DNA of 64,000 nt. Source: Actinoallomurus bryophytorum. GTDB lineage: Bacteria > Actinomycetota > Actinomycetes > Streptosporangiales > Streptosporangiaceae. The translations under genes were made by a program, and so were the position numbers. Positions 44,501 through 52,289 of this stretch are shown one piece after another (the first letter of the stretch is position 1; the number at the start of each line of letters is the position of its first letter). The stretch is from positions 2,480,001-2,544,000 of the forward strand of contig NZ_VFOZ01000001.1 in assembly GCF_006716425.1 (NCBI RefSeq). Direction: 5' to 3'. The notes beneath the pieces were generated by a model, which saw only the letters and a program-made list of their open reading frames with translations, did not search any database and had not been told where the DNA came from.

Positions 44501-44834
44501 CTCGAACCCGGTCGAGGAGCGGCTCCCGCTGCTGCTGGTGGACTACCGGCTGCCGCTGGACCTGCTCAACCGGCCCAACGGCGACACCGCGACGTTCACC
44601 GTCTCCCGCGTCGCGGGCGCGGCCTCGGCCAAGGCCACCGGCCTGAAGCTGTGGACCTCGCTGGACGACGGCACGACCTGGCAGGCCGCCGACGTGTCGG
44701 GCACGGGCGGGAAGTACTCCGCCACGCTGCCGCACGCCGGCAAGGGCCAGGCCGTCTCCCTGCGCGTCCAGGCCACCGACTCCGGCGGAAGCAAGATCGA
44801 CCAGGCCATCCTCCGCGCCTACTTCGGCGCCTGA
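41565..44834 (+). CDS. secreted S8 (subtilisin) family serine peptidase
   Basis: A 1089-residue exported protease. It has a signal peptide (ending near APAAARA, residue 26), a propeptide region (about 40-190), then the catalytic domain with Asp in VAVLDTGVD (about 214), His in GHGTHVA (about 247), the oxyanion Asn in VVAAGNDG, and Ser in GTSMATPHVAG (about 416). About 480-1089 is a long beta-rich stalk with repeats of an Ig-like kind. This size and order match large extracellular subtilases of actinomycetes used for nutrient proteolysis. There is no sortase or membrane anchor at the C terminus. A strong terminator follows. Confidence 0.93.
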   Translation: MRRLRAGLTLALTGLVIAGAPAAARADTHPASPPASSPPGRSYTVTLLTGDVVHLRTRAGGPPLVSVDPGPGRRSVLFRRDILPDGTVRVIPLDVAAKIGSVYDPALFDVTALIKDGDDDAHRSDLPLIVQHGSGMRALAAGRTLSSLGATAVRQPKKQALTPKATSAAGVRHIWLDRKVRATALDHNLDQIGAPAAWKASATGKGVKVAVLDTGVDATHPDLKGRIAEQKNFSESPDTVDRYGHGTHVAATIAGTGAAANGERRGVAPDADLMIGKVLGDDGYGDESAIIAGMEWAAANAPIVSMSLGGYSDDPANEPMTKALDDLTAKDGTLFVVAAGNDGERDTIEAPGIAGSALTVGAVDGQDQVAGFSSRGGRTVLKPEIAAPGVGVVAARAAGTTMGHAVDANYTSADGTSMATPHVAGAAADLLQKHPSWDAAHLKAALVSTADATSGTVYQTGAGRLDIGTAATATVTGDQATAAFGSVPHGSTAALTKQLTWTNTGTTAVTLRLSATLSDAHGKAATALSLPSAVSVPAGGSAGVTLSLDPKRLTSAGEYGGVVTAKAAGVSLRTPVGAFAEPETHTLTVKATALPDTPDGAMSGWVGVSDLDDYTLFSQSVAFDADGTAKITVPSGRYIVLGEIDDTTAGKERAVLAGTAELTVDGDLTLPLDASRAEPLRISAPGMTPDPDAAQGLQIERSVGDDTWVASVYSFGGSPAVYTVPIAAVRTGVLRAYVFTRLTDGGKTVEDVLHDLDGSVPASVDYRPDPKSLARIDQRFGAINGDVKDPVGEIRYGIDPAGFLVSEGDSQAPAGSTRTDYVTTEPGIQWADEAAPPNLGRGLWVTELPVRRYAAGSTQTSEWVRQPFRPGPYSATGATPSECAPGASTRSRGNIHVELVDLQDLTDGFDCLTDMPEWDAVSTRSMKLYAGDTLEGTVDRSYGDFTVPATAGTYRLDYDLDASRALPISTKTSTEWTFHSNPVEERLPLLLVDYRLPLDLLNRPNGDTATFTVSRVAGAASAKATGLKLWTSLDDGTTWQAADVSGTGGKYSATLPHAGKGQAVSLRVQATDSGGSKIDQAILRAYFGA

Positions 44835-44843
44835 CCCCTGACG

Positions 44844-44877
44844 CGGAGGACCGCCCCGGCTCCGGGGCGGTCCTCCG
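44844..44877. terminator. bidirectional terminator between the subtilase and proline dehydrogenase
   Basis: Arms 44844-44859 and 44862-44877 are exact 16-base reverse complements with a 2-base gap. It is placed 10 bases after the protease stop and 5 bases before the convergent gene's stop. Confidence 0.85.
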
Positions 44878-44881
44878 TCGT

Positions 44882-45808
44882 TCAGGACTTGGTCGCCAGC
44901 GACCTGAGGAAGAAGCCCAGGTTGGCGGGGCGCTCGGCGAGCCGCCGCATGAGGTAGCCGTACCACTGCTCGCCGTACGGCACGTAGACGCGCACCTGGG
45001 CGCCCAGCCGTGCCAGCCGCCGCTGCTCGTTCGGGCGGATGCCGTACAGCATCTGGTACTCGAAGCTGTCCGGCTCACGGCCGTGCAGGCCGGCCAGCGA
45101 GCCGCCGATCTCGATCAGGCGCGGGTCGTGTGTGGCGAGCATCGGGTACCCGCGCCCGCCCATCAGCACCTTCATGCAGCGGACATAGGACCTGTCGATC
45201 TCGTCCCGCCCGGTGAAGGCCACCGACTCGGGCGCGCTGTAGGCGCCCTTGCACAGCCGTACGCGCGAGCCCTCGTCGGCGAGCGCCGCGCAGTACTCCT
45301 CGGCGCGCCGGAGGTAGGCCTGGATGACCGCGCCGGTGGAGGGGAACTCCTCGCGCAGCTTCCGCAGGACGCGAAGGGTCGAGTCGACCGTCGTGTGATC
45401 CTCCATGTCGAGGGTCACCGTCGTGTTCGCGTCGCGCGCGGCCGCGCAGACGCGCCGGGCGTTCTCCAGCGCGATCTTCTCTCCGTCGTCGAGGAGCTGG
45501 CCGAGCGCGGTGAGCTTGACCGAGACCTCGGCGCGGGAACCGGAGCCGTTCTGGGCGAGCCGGCCGAGCAGCTCTTCGTACCGGCCGGTGATGGTCTCGG
45601 CCTGTGACGCCTCGACGGTGTCCTCGCCGAGATGGTCGAGGGTGATGAGCAGGCCGTCGGAGATGAGTTGTTCGGTGACGGCAAGGGCTCCGGCCACGGA
45701 CTCGCCCGCGACGAACCTTCTGACGACATTTCTGGTGTAGGGCGCGGTCTCAACGAGCCTGCGTACGCCGCCGCTGCGCGAGGCGGCCAAAAGGACCTGG
45801 CGGAGCAA
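44882..45808 (-). CDS. proline dehydrogenase
   Basis: A 308-residue FAD TIM-barrel enzyme oxidising proline to pyrroline-5-carboxylate. Segments VTLDMEDHTTVDSTL, YLRRAEEYCAAL, RLCKGAYSAPESVAF, YPMLATHDPRLIE and MLYGIRPNEQRRL are characteristic; the last holds substrate-binding Arg. TTG at 45808 is chosen: a GAGAGGGGG site lies just upstream and the protein then has the length of the single-domain actinobacterial enzyme. The frame is open much further upstream but reads antisense to the ABC genes. The partner P5C dehydrogenase gene is not in the window. Confidence 0.9.
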   Translation of the reverse strand: MLRQVLLAASRSGGVRRLVETAPYTRNVVRRFVAGESVAGALAVTEQLISDGLLITLDHLGEDTVEASQAETITGRYEELLGRLAQNGSGSRAEVSVKLTALGQLLDDGEKIALENARRVCAAARDANTTVTLDMEDHTTVDSTLRVLRKLREEFPSTGAVIQAYLRRAEEYCAALADEGSRVRLCKGAYSAPESVAFTGRDEIDRSYVRCMKVLMGGRGYPMLATHDPRLIEIGGSLAGLHGREPDSFEYQMLYGIRPNEQRRLARLGAQVRVYVPYGEQWYGYLMRRLAERPANLGFFLRSLATKS

Positions 45809-45867
45809 CCTTTCCCCCTCTCCCTGGGACCACACTGTCCCGATCGCTCCCCAGGTTAAGGCACCCT

Positions 45868-46602
45868 TCAGCCGGTCCGGCGCCGCAGGGTCGCGGCACC
45901 GAGTACCAGCGCCAGCAGCGCGCAGCCCGCGACGACGATCACGTCGCGTACGAGGACGCCCGTCAGCTCGCTGTGGCGGGTGAGTTCCTGCATCGCCTCG
46001 ACCGCGTACGACAGCGGCATCACGTCGGCGATCCACTGCAGCACGGTCGACATCTGCCCGCGCGGGACGAACAGCCCGGCGAGCAGCAGCTGCGGCAGCG
46101 CGAACGCCGGCATGAACTGGACCGCCTGGAACTCCGTACGCGCGAACGCGCTCGCGAACAGGCCCAGCGCCATGCCCAGCCACGCGTCGAGCAGCGTGAC
46201 GAGGAACAGCGTCCAGATGGGCCCTTGCAGGTTCAGGCCGAGCCAGGTGAGGGCGATGGTGCCGACGACCGCGGCCTGGACCAGCGCGGTGACGCCGAAG
46301 GCCAGGGCGTACCCCAGCAGGAGGTCGAGCTTGCCGAGCGGCGTGGTCATCAGGCGTTCGAGCGTGCCGCTGGTCCGCTCGCGCAACGTCCCGACGCTCG
46401 TGACGATGAACATCACGATGAACGGGAAGACGCCGAGCAGGATCGGCCCGAAGCGGTCGAAGACGCCGGGCTGGTTCAGGACGTACCTCAGCAGGATCAT
46501 CAGCAGGCTGGGCACCCCGATGAGGAGCCCGAGCGTACGGCGGTCGTGCCGGAGCTGCGCCAGGATGCGGCGCATCGTCGCCAGCGTGATCGTGAGGCTC
46601 AT
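45868..46602 (-). CDS. ABC-2 type transporter permease
   Basis: A 244-residue permease with six membrane segments and the ABC-2 signature region TSVGTLRERTSGTLERLMTTPLGK (key residues RERTSGTLERL, about 72-82) and the LFVPRGQMSTVLQWIADVMPLSYAVEA segment. With the adjacent ATPase it forms a DrrAB-like drug or metabolite exporter. It overlaps the ATPase gene by 4 nt. Confidence 0.92.
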   Translation of the reverse strand: MSLTITLATMRRILAQLRHDRRTLGLLIGVPSLLMILLRYVLNQPGVFDRFGPILLGVFPFIVMFIVTSVGTLRERTSGTLERLMTTPLGKLDLLLGYALAFGVTALVQAAVVGTIALTWLGLNLQGPIWTLFLVTLLDAWLGMALGLFASAFARTEFQAVQFMPAFALPQLLLAGLFVPRGQMSTVLQWIADVMPLSYAVEAMQELTRHSELTGVLVRDVIVVAGCALLALVLGAATLRRRTG

Positions 46603-47321
46603 GCCACCGTCTCCTGTCCCTGGATGACGCGCAGGAAGGCGTCTTCGAGGTCCTGCGTCCCGGTGGTGGCGCGCAGGGCTTCGGGAGTGTCGTCCGCGAG
46701 CAGCAGGCCGTCACGCATCAGCAGCAGCCGTTCGCAGCGTGCGGCCTCGTCCATCACGTGGCTGGAGATCAGGAGCGTCGCGCCGCCGTCGGCAAGCTCG
46801 TGGAACAGCTCCCACAGCTCACCGCGCAGCACCGGGTCGAGCCCGACCGTGGGCTCGTCCAGCACGAGCAGCTCCGGCTCGCCCAGCAGCGCGATGGCCA
46901 GGCTCGCCCGGTGCAGCTGCCCGCCGGACAGGCTGGACGCCGTCTGGTTCCGCGCGTCCACGAGCCCGACCTCCTCGATGACGCGGTCCGGGTCGCCGCG
47001 CGGCACACCCAGCACGTTCGCGAAGTATCGGAGGTTCTCCCGGACGGTCAGGTCGGCGTAGACGGCCGGGTTCTGCGTCGCGTACCCCACACGCCGGCGC
47101 AGCTCGCGGCCGCCCGCCGGGTGACCCAGCACGGTGACGGTGCCGCCCGCGACGATCTGTACGCCGACGACGGCCCGCATCACCGTTGTCTTGCCGCAGC
47201 CGCTCGGGCCGAGCAACCCGACGACCGAACCGCGGGGGACCTTGAAGGTCAGGCCGTGTACGACCTCGCGGCCTCCGCGTACGACCCGGAGGCCATCGGC
47301 CTCGATGGCGTAACTCATCAT
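46599..47321 (-). CDS. ABC transporter ATP-binding protein
   Basis: A 240-residue ATPase. Walker A is LLGPSGCGKTTVM (about 36), the signature LSGGQLHRASLAIAL (about 138), Walker B LLVLDEPTVGLDP (about 157), and the switch His is in LISSHVMDEA. The last 20 residues (TQDLEDAFLRVIQG) resemble the DrrA tail. The ATG at 47321 has no ribosome site and lies 6 bases after a TAAATT -10 box, so it is probably translated from a leaderless transcript controlled by the TetR protein upstream. Confidence 0.92.
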   Translation of the reverse strand: MMSYAIEADGLRVVRGGREVVHGLTFKVPRGSVVGLLGPSGCGKTTVMRAVVGVQIVAGGTVTVLGHPAGGRELRRRVGYATQNPAVYADLTVRENLRYFANVLGVPRGDPDRVIEEVGLVDARNQTASSLSGGQLHRASLAIALLGEPELLVLDEPTVGLDPVLRGELWELFHELADGGATLLISSHVMDEAARCERLLLMRDGLLLADDTPEALRATTGTQDLEDAFLRVIQGQETVA

Positions 47322-47327
47322 GTGTTG

Positions 47328-47368
47328 AATTTATGCCCGCGGCAGGACGCTCGTCAACGGGTCCGTTG
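47328..47368 (-). promoter_or_regulatory. leaderless promoter and TetR-type operator for the ABC exporter
   Basis: On the minus strand, TTGACG (47352-47357), an 18-base spacer and TAAATT (47328-47333) place the transcript start on the ATG at 47321. The palindrome CAACGGGTCCGTTG (47355-47368) overlaps the -35 box, a good place for a repressor. Confidence 0.65.
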
Positions 47369-47384
47369 GACTCCAGGCGCCAGC

Positions 47385-47420
47385 GCTCAGGCCGGGGTTG
47401 CTCAGGCCGGGGTGCTCAGG
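47385..47420. repeat. tandem copies of GCTCAGGCCGGGG
   Basis: Two copies (47385-47397 and 47400-47412) and a partial third that includes the stop codon of the tetR gene. The repeat probably arose by slippage and may alter the C terminus of the repressor between strains. Confidence 0.55.
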
Positions 47421-48000
47421 CGCCCAGGTAGCGCTGGATCGTCGGCGCGAAGAGAGCCACGAGCTCCTCCTCCGAGGCGGAGGCCAGCGGCTCCAGTTCG
47501 AGCACGTAGCGGAACATCACGACGCCGACCATCTGCGACGCCGCCGCGTTGAGGTTCATCCGGGGCACGTCGAGGGCCTCGGCGACCCGCGCCAGGAGCC
47601 TGGAGGAGATGAACTCCCGCAGCAGGGTGGCGCCCGTCTTGCTGGTGGTGGCGGACCGGATGATGCCGACGAACTGCGGACTCAGCCGCGGGTCCTGCCA
47701 GATCCGCAGGAAGGTGCGTACGAGGCGCTCGCCGATCTCCTCGCGCGGCCCGGTGAGGATGAGCGGCAGGATCGTCGCGGGGTCGATCGGGAACTCCATC
47801 GCGGCGGCGAACAGCTCGTCCTTGGTGCCGAAGAAGTGGTGCACCAGGGCCGGGTCCACACCCGCCTCGCCGGCGATCGCCCGGATGGAGGCCTTGTCGT
47901 AGCCGCGGTCACCGAACAGGACACGTGCCGCCGCGAGGATGTCGGCGCGCGACGACGACTGGCCGGGCCGGCGTCCGGGACGGCGTGTGGGCGCCGTCAC
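47416..48000 (-). CDS. TetR family transcriptional regulator
   Basis: A 194-residue regulator with an N-terminal HTH (ADILAAARVLFGDRGYDKASIRAIAGEAGVD; recognition part ASIRAIAGEAGV, about 38-49) and LVHHFFGTKDELF, then a TetR C-terminal ligand domain. It lies directly upstream of the ABC-2 exporter operon on the same strand and is its likely local repressor. The N terminus is Arg/Ser-rich. Confidence 0.92.
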   Translation of the reverse strand: MTAPTRRPGRRPGQSSSRADILAAARVLFGDRGYDKASIRAIAGEAGVDPALVHHFFGTKDELFAAAMEFPIDPATILPLILTGPREEIGERLVRTFLRIWQDPRLSPQFVGIIRSATTSKTGATLLREFISSRLLARVAEALDVPRMNLNAAASQMVGVVMFRYVLELEPLASASEEELVALFAPTIQRYLGA

Positions 48001-48022
48001 CTGCCGCGCTCCCGCGGGCCGG

Positions 48023-48904
48023 TCAAGAGGGCGAAACCTCGCCCTCGGAACTCACCCGCCAGGCGCCGTGCGGCCGGGCCGCCGCGAGGTGCAGCCGGGT
48101 GAAGGCCAGGGACTCGGCCAGGTCGTCGATCCGCTGGTCGCGCCCTGTCGCGCGGCGCGTGTTGATCTCGACGACCACCTGGCCGGAGTAGCGCTGCGCG
48201 GCGAGGCGCTCCAGCATCTCGCCGGCCGGCTGGTTGCCGCGCCCGGGCACCAGGTGCTCGTCGCGGTTGACCACGCCGATGCCGTCGGCCAGGTGCAGGT
48301 GGGCGAGCCGGTCGCCCAGCGCCTCGGCCATGGCGAGCGGGTCCGAACCGGACACGGCCGTGTGGGACAGGTCGATGGTGACGTTGGGGTACGGCTGGTC
48401 GACCGGGTTCCAGTGCGGGGCGTACATGCCGACCTCGGCCGTACGCGCGCGGACGGGGAACATGTTCTCGACCGAGAAGACGACGTCGGTCTCCTCCTGC
48501 ATGCGCGCGAGGCCCTGCTCGAACTCCCGCGCGTAGTCCCGCTGCCAGCGGAACGGCGGGTGCACCACGACGACCTTCGCCCCGAGCTTTTCGGCGGCGT
48601 CTTTGGAGCGTTGCAGTTTGCCCCACGGCTCACGGCCCCAGACCCGCTGGGTCAGCAGGAGGCACGGCGCGTGCACCGACAGAATCGGCACCTGGTGGTA
48701 GTCCGACAGTCTCCGGAGTACGTCGATGTCCTGGCTCGCCGGATCGGTCGTCACCATGATCTCGATACCGTCGTATCCGAGCTGGGCGGCCATCTCGAAG
48801 GCGGCAGGCGTCTTCTCCGGGTAGGTGGACGCCGTCGAGAGGACGATCGGCGCGTCGGGTACCTGGAGGACTTCTTCCACAATCGGCAAGCCTATGCGCT
48901 CCAC
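48023..48904 (-). CDS. sugar phosphate isomerase/epimerase (xylose isomerase-like TIM barrel)
   Basis: A protein of about 293 residues of the AP-endonuclease-2-like TIM-barrel family. Metal-site segments are visible: [50 protein letters not shown] and VVVEINTR, giving the usual His/Glu/Asp set. Such proteins isomerise sugars or inositol derivatives. The start is uncertain among GTG 48904, TTG 48889 and GTG 48880. It is divergent from the methyltransferase gene with about 45 bases between. Confidence 0.85.
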   Translation of the reverse strand: MERIGLPIVEEVLQVPDAPIVLSTASTYPEKTPAAFEMAAQLGYDGIEIMVTTDPASQDIDVLRRLSDYHQVPILSVHAPCLLLTQRVWGREPWGKLQRSKDAAEKLGAKVVVVHPPFRWQRDYAREFEQGLARMQEETDVVFSVENMFPVRARTAEVGMYAPHWNPVDQPYPNVTIDLSHTAVSGSDPLAMAEALGDRLAHLHLADGIGVVNRDEHLVPGRGNQPAGEMLERLAAQRYSGQVVVEINTRRATGRDQRIDDLAESLAFTRLHLAAARPHGAWRVSSEGEVSPS

Positions 48905-48948
48905 AGCCCCGCGCGTTGTGGGATCCCCCACCCGTTTACCGTGTAATA

Positions 48949-49641
48949 GTGATCGCCGCCGGAGCCGTACCCAGTCCGAACATCTGGAACGCCCCGCGCG
49001 TGTACGAGCTGGAGAACCTCGCGGCCGATCCGGACGGCCGCATCGAGGAGGCCATGCGCGCCGTCCGCACCTGGGATGGCGCCGACGTCCTCGACATCGG
49101 CTGCGGCACCGGTTTCCATCTCCCGCGCTTCGCACGTACGGCGTCGAAGGTCCTGGGCGTGGAGCCACACGAGGAGCTGGCCTCGGCGGCTCGCCGGCGG
49201 ATCGCGGGGACTCCGGGCGTGGCGGTACGCGTGGGCGCGGCGCAGTCACTGCCGCTGCGGGACGCGACGGTGGACGTGGCCCACGCGCGCTGGGCGTACT
49301 TCTTCGGTCCCGGCTGCGAGCCGGGTCTGGCCGAGCTCTCCCGCGTCATGCGGCGGGGTGGCGCGGCGTTCGTCATCGACAACGACGCGACGAGGTCGAC
49401 GTTCGGCTCGTGGTTCCGGCGCTGGCTGCCGGGCTATGACGCGAACGCCGTCGAGCGGTTCTGGGCACGGCACGGTTTCTCGCGTACGCAGGTCGACATG
49501 GACTGGCGGTTCGAGGACCGCGCCGACCTGGAGGCGGTGCTGCGGATCGAGTTCCCGGCGCGGCTGGCCGAGGAGTTCCTCGGCGAGGTCTCCGGGTGCG
49601 AGGTCGACTACGCCGTCAACCTGTGGTGGCGGCGCTACTGA
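48949..49641 (+). CDS. class I SAM-dependent methyltransferase
   Basis: A 230-residue cytoplasmic methyltransferase. Motif I is [18 protein letters not shown] (about 44-61), motif [17 protein letters not shown], and the post-motif segment [19 protein letters not shown] contains the usual acidic position. The acceptor is unknown. GTG at 48949 is preferred over GTG 48916 because the longer N terminus is not conserved-looking; neither has a strong ribosome site. Confidence 0.87.
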   Translation: MIAAGAVPSPNIWNAPRVYELENLAADPDGRIEEAMRAVRTWDGADVLDIGCGTGFHLPRFARTASKVLGVEPHEELASAARRRIAGTPGVAVRVGAAQSLPLRDATVDVAHARWAYFFGPGCEPGLAELSRVMRRGGAAFVIDNDATRSTFGSWFRRWLPGYDANAVERFWARHGFSRTQVDMDWRFEDRADLEAVLRIEFPARLAEEFLGEVSGCEVDYAVNLWWRRY

Positions 49642-49650
49642 CCTTGCCGC

Positions 49651-49680
49651 GGTGTTACTGACCACGGTGTTACTGACCAC
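49651..49680. repeat. two exact 15-base tandem repeats at convergent gene ends
   Basis: GGTGTTACTGACCAC occurs twice in a row (49651-49665, 49666-49680); the related GGCGCTACTGACC just before contains the methyltransferase stop. The second copy supplies the TAA stop of the minus-strand SGNH hydrolase gene. Confidence 0.7.
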
Positions 49681-50638
49681 GGGCCGCGGCGGAACGGGCG
49701 GCGGCGAGTGTGGCCACCACCCGCCCGGCCACGACCCGCATGCCGAGCGCGTTCGGGTGTACGGGCATGGCCGCGTGGGTGATCAGGATCGGCTCGACCC
49801 AGCGGTGCGCCGAGCACATGTCGTGACCGGTGCTGCCACGGTAGTTGTCCACGAAGATCGCCCCACCCCGCCGCGCCTCGTCGGCGAGCATCCGGTTGAG
49901 CGATCGCTCCACCCGGTCGAGGTAGGGCACGTCACCCGCGGCGGCGGGCACTGACGGCCAGCACCCGGTGGCCGAGGGCAGGATCCGCAGGTAACCGACC
50001 ACGACGACGAGCGCGTGCGGCGCGCGCTCGTGGATGGTCCGCAGCACCGCCGTTATCCGTGGCGCGGTCGCGGTGACCCGGTCGGTGAGCGTGGCGCCGA
50101 AGTGCTTCATGCAGGGCGCGCCGGCCGGTGCGGTGAGGCTCAGCCCGGCACAGGAGTAGAGGGTCTTGCTGAACCCGACGTCGTTCCCGCCGATCCCGAC
50201 GGTCACCAGCGCGGTGTCGGGCGTGACCGCGGCCAGCTGCGCGGGGTTGTTCCCGAGCAGGACGTGCTGTGGCTTGAACAGGTCCGCCGTGGTGGCGGCA
50301 CTACAGCTCACGTCGGCGAACTCCCCGGCCCGCAACGCGTGCGCCACCAGCGAGGGATAGTTGTGGTCGGACCGCAGACAGGCGAACGGCTTGCCGTGCT
50401 GGCGAGGGATCAACGGCCCGGCGGTGAACGAGTCACCGAGCGCGACATACCTCCCGCCGGCCACCCGCTCCAGCGCCCGCGCCACCCCACGCTCCCCCGC
50501 CTCACCACGCCCCTCCGGGCTCGCCGTCTCGGGCCACGTCCGTACGAGCCTGGCGGGGCCGGATGCCGGGGCCGCTTGCGCGGGGGTTCCCGTGATGATC
50601 GTCGGAACTACCGCCGCGAGCGCGATCCACCTGCGCAT
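49670..50638 (-). CDS. secreted SGNH/GDSL family lipase/esterase
   Basis: A 322-residue exported hydrolase with a signal peptide (cleavage near AQAAPA, residue 23). The SGNH blocks are GDSFTAGPLIPRQ (Ser, about 69), Gly in the SCSAATTADLF region, GIGGNDVGFS (Asn, about 152), and THAAMPVHPNALGM (His, about 300). Six Cys suggest disulfides, as in the S. coelicolor lipase SCO1725-type enzymes. It hydrolyses lipids or esters outside the cell. Confidence 0.91.
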   Translation of the reverse strand: MRRWIALAAVVPTIITGTPAQAAPASGPARLVRTWPETASPEGRGEAGERGVARALERVAGGRYVALGDSFTAGPLIPRQHGKPFACLRSDHNYPSLVAHALRAGEFADVSCSAATTADLFKPQHVLLGNNPAQLAAVTPDTALVTVGIGGNDVGFSKTLYSCAGLSLTAPAGAPCMKHFGATLTDRVTATAPRITAVLRTIHERAPHALVVVVGYLRILPSATGCWPSVPAAAGDVPYLDRVERSLNRMLADEARRGGAIFVDNYRGSTGHDMCSAHRWVEPILITHAAMPVHPNALGMRVVAGRVVATLAAARSAAARGQ

Positions 50639-50798
50639 TCAAAGCCCTCCCCCGTGAACCCACCCACCGGCGAGCAGGCGACGGCGGTGGCCGAGCGGGC
50701 CGTCCGAGAGCCGCTCGTAGTCACATTTTTACCCAGCGCAACCGTCGCCACTCTGATGCCGCCCTGACCTGTCAGTGCGCCTGCGTACAGTCACCCCC

Positions 50799-52196
50799 AT
50801 GGCGAAGACCGTGAAACAGGCGTACCGCTGTGCCGAATGCGGCTGGCAGACCTCCAAGTGGGTCGGGCGCTGCGGCGAGTGCCAGGCGTGGGGCACCGTC
50901 GACGTCGCGGGCGCGCCAAAGCCGGCGCGCGTCGTCACGGCGGGCCCGGTCACCGCCCCGGCGCGGCCGATCGGCGAGGTCGACGTGAAGGCCGCGCAGA
51001 CGACCGCGACCGGCCTGGACGAGCTCGACCGGGTGCTCGGCGGTGGCCTGGTGCCGGGTGCGGTGATGCTGCTCGCCGGCGAGCCCGGCATCGGCAAGTC
51101 GACCCTGCTCCTCGAGGTCGCGGCCCTCCACGCCGCGCGCGGCCCCGTCCTCTACGTCACCGGTGAGGAGTCCGCCGAGCAGGTGCGCCTGCGCGCCGAC
51201 CGTGTCGATGCCATCGCACCCAAGCTCTACATCGCCGCCGAGACCGACCTGGCGGCGGTGCTGGGCCAGGTCGATTCCGTCGCGCCCGAGCTGCTCGTGG
51301 TCGACTCGATCCAGACGATCGGCTCGGCCGAGATCGATGGCGCGCCGGGTGGCGTGAGCCAGGTCCGCGAGGTCGCGGCCAACCTCATCCGGGTGGCCAA
51401 GGCACGCGGCATCACCACGGTCGTCGTCGGCCATGTGACCAAGGACGGCTCGATCGCCGGCCCGCGCGTGCTGGAGCACCTGGTGGACGTGGTGCTCTAC
51501 TTCGACGGCGACCGGCACAGCCGGCTGCGCATGATCCGCGCGGTGAAAAACCGCTACGGGCCCACCGACGAGCTGGGCTGCTTCGACCTGTCGGAAAGCG
51601 GCATCGTCGGGCTGCCCGACCCCAGCGGCCTGTTCCTGACCCGCCAGGAAAAGCCGGCGCCCGGCACCTGCGTGACCGTGACGCTGGAGGGCCGCCGGCC
51701 CCTCGTCGCCGAGGTGCAGTCCCTGGTGGCTCCCTCGCCGCTCGCCAACCCGCGCCGCATGACCTCCGGACTCGACTCGTCACGCGTGGCGATGATGCTC
51801 GCGGTGCTCCAGCGGCGTTGCGGGATCAAGCTGCACGACCGTGACGTGTACACCGCGACGGTCGGAGGCGTACGCCTCAGCGAGCCGTCCGTCGACCTCG
51901 CCGTGGCGCTCGCGGTCACCGGTGCGGCGAACGACCTCGCGCTACCCCCGGACATGGTGGCGTTCGGTGAGGTCGGGCTGGCCGGTGAGGTGCGCGGGGT
52001 GCAGGCGGCGAAGCGGCGGATGTCGGAGGCATCGAGGCTCGGATACCGCCGTGCGATCGTGCCGGCGGGGTCGCTGGATCCCGCCAAGAGGGCGACCGGC
52101 ACGATAGTGACGGATGAGGGTATGCAAGTGATGGAAACGGACGCCGTCTGGTCCGCACTAGACATCGCGTTTGCCTCGCGTGGTCCTGGAGCATGA
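50799..52196 (+). CDS. radA: DNA repair protein RadA
   Basis: A 465-residue RecA-like ATPase aiding branch migration in recombination. The N-terminal zinc finger is YRCAECGWQTSKWVGRCGEC (residues 9-28), Walker A is AGEPGIGKSTLL (about 92), the RadA signature KNRYGPTDELGCF is at about 250, and the Lon-like C-terminal domain ends near ASRLGYRRAIVPAGS. ATG 50799 begins at the conserved MAKTVKQAYRC. It is followed by disA, the standard radA-disA pair. Confidence 0.96.
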   Translation: MAKTVKQAYRCAECGWQTSKWVGRCGECQAWGTVDVAGAPKPARVVTAGPVTAPARPIGEVDVKAAQTTATGLDELDRVLGGGLVPGAVMLLAGEPGIGKSTLLLEVAALHAARGPVLYVTGEESAEQVRLRADRVDAIAPKLYIAAETDLAAVLGQVDSVAPELLVVDSIQTIGSAEIDGAPGGVSQVREVAANLIRVAKARGITTVVVGHVTKDGSIAGPRVLEHLVDVVLYFDGDRHSRLRMIRAVKNRYGPTDELGCFDLSESGIVGLPDPSGLFLTRQEKPAPGTCVTVTLEGRRPLVAEVQSLVAPSPLANPRRMTSGLDSSRVAMMLAVLQRRCGIKLHDRDVYTATVGGVRLSEPSVDLAVALAVTGAANDLALPPDMVAFGEVGLAGEVRGVQAAKRRMSEASRLGYRRAIVPAGSLDPAKRATGTIVTDEGMQVMETDAVWSALDIAFASRGPGA

Positions 52197-52289
52197 CTAA
52201 GAGCTGTTCACTTTGGGTCGAGGGGAGGAGGCTGGCCTAGTGGGTTCACCGATAAACTGACCGCCGTCCAAGCGACCTCCGGGGGTCAC

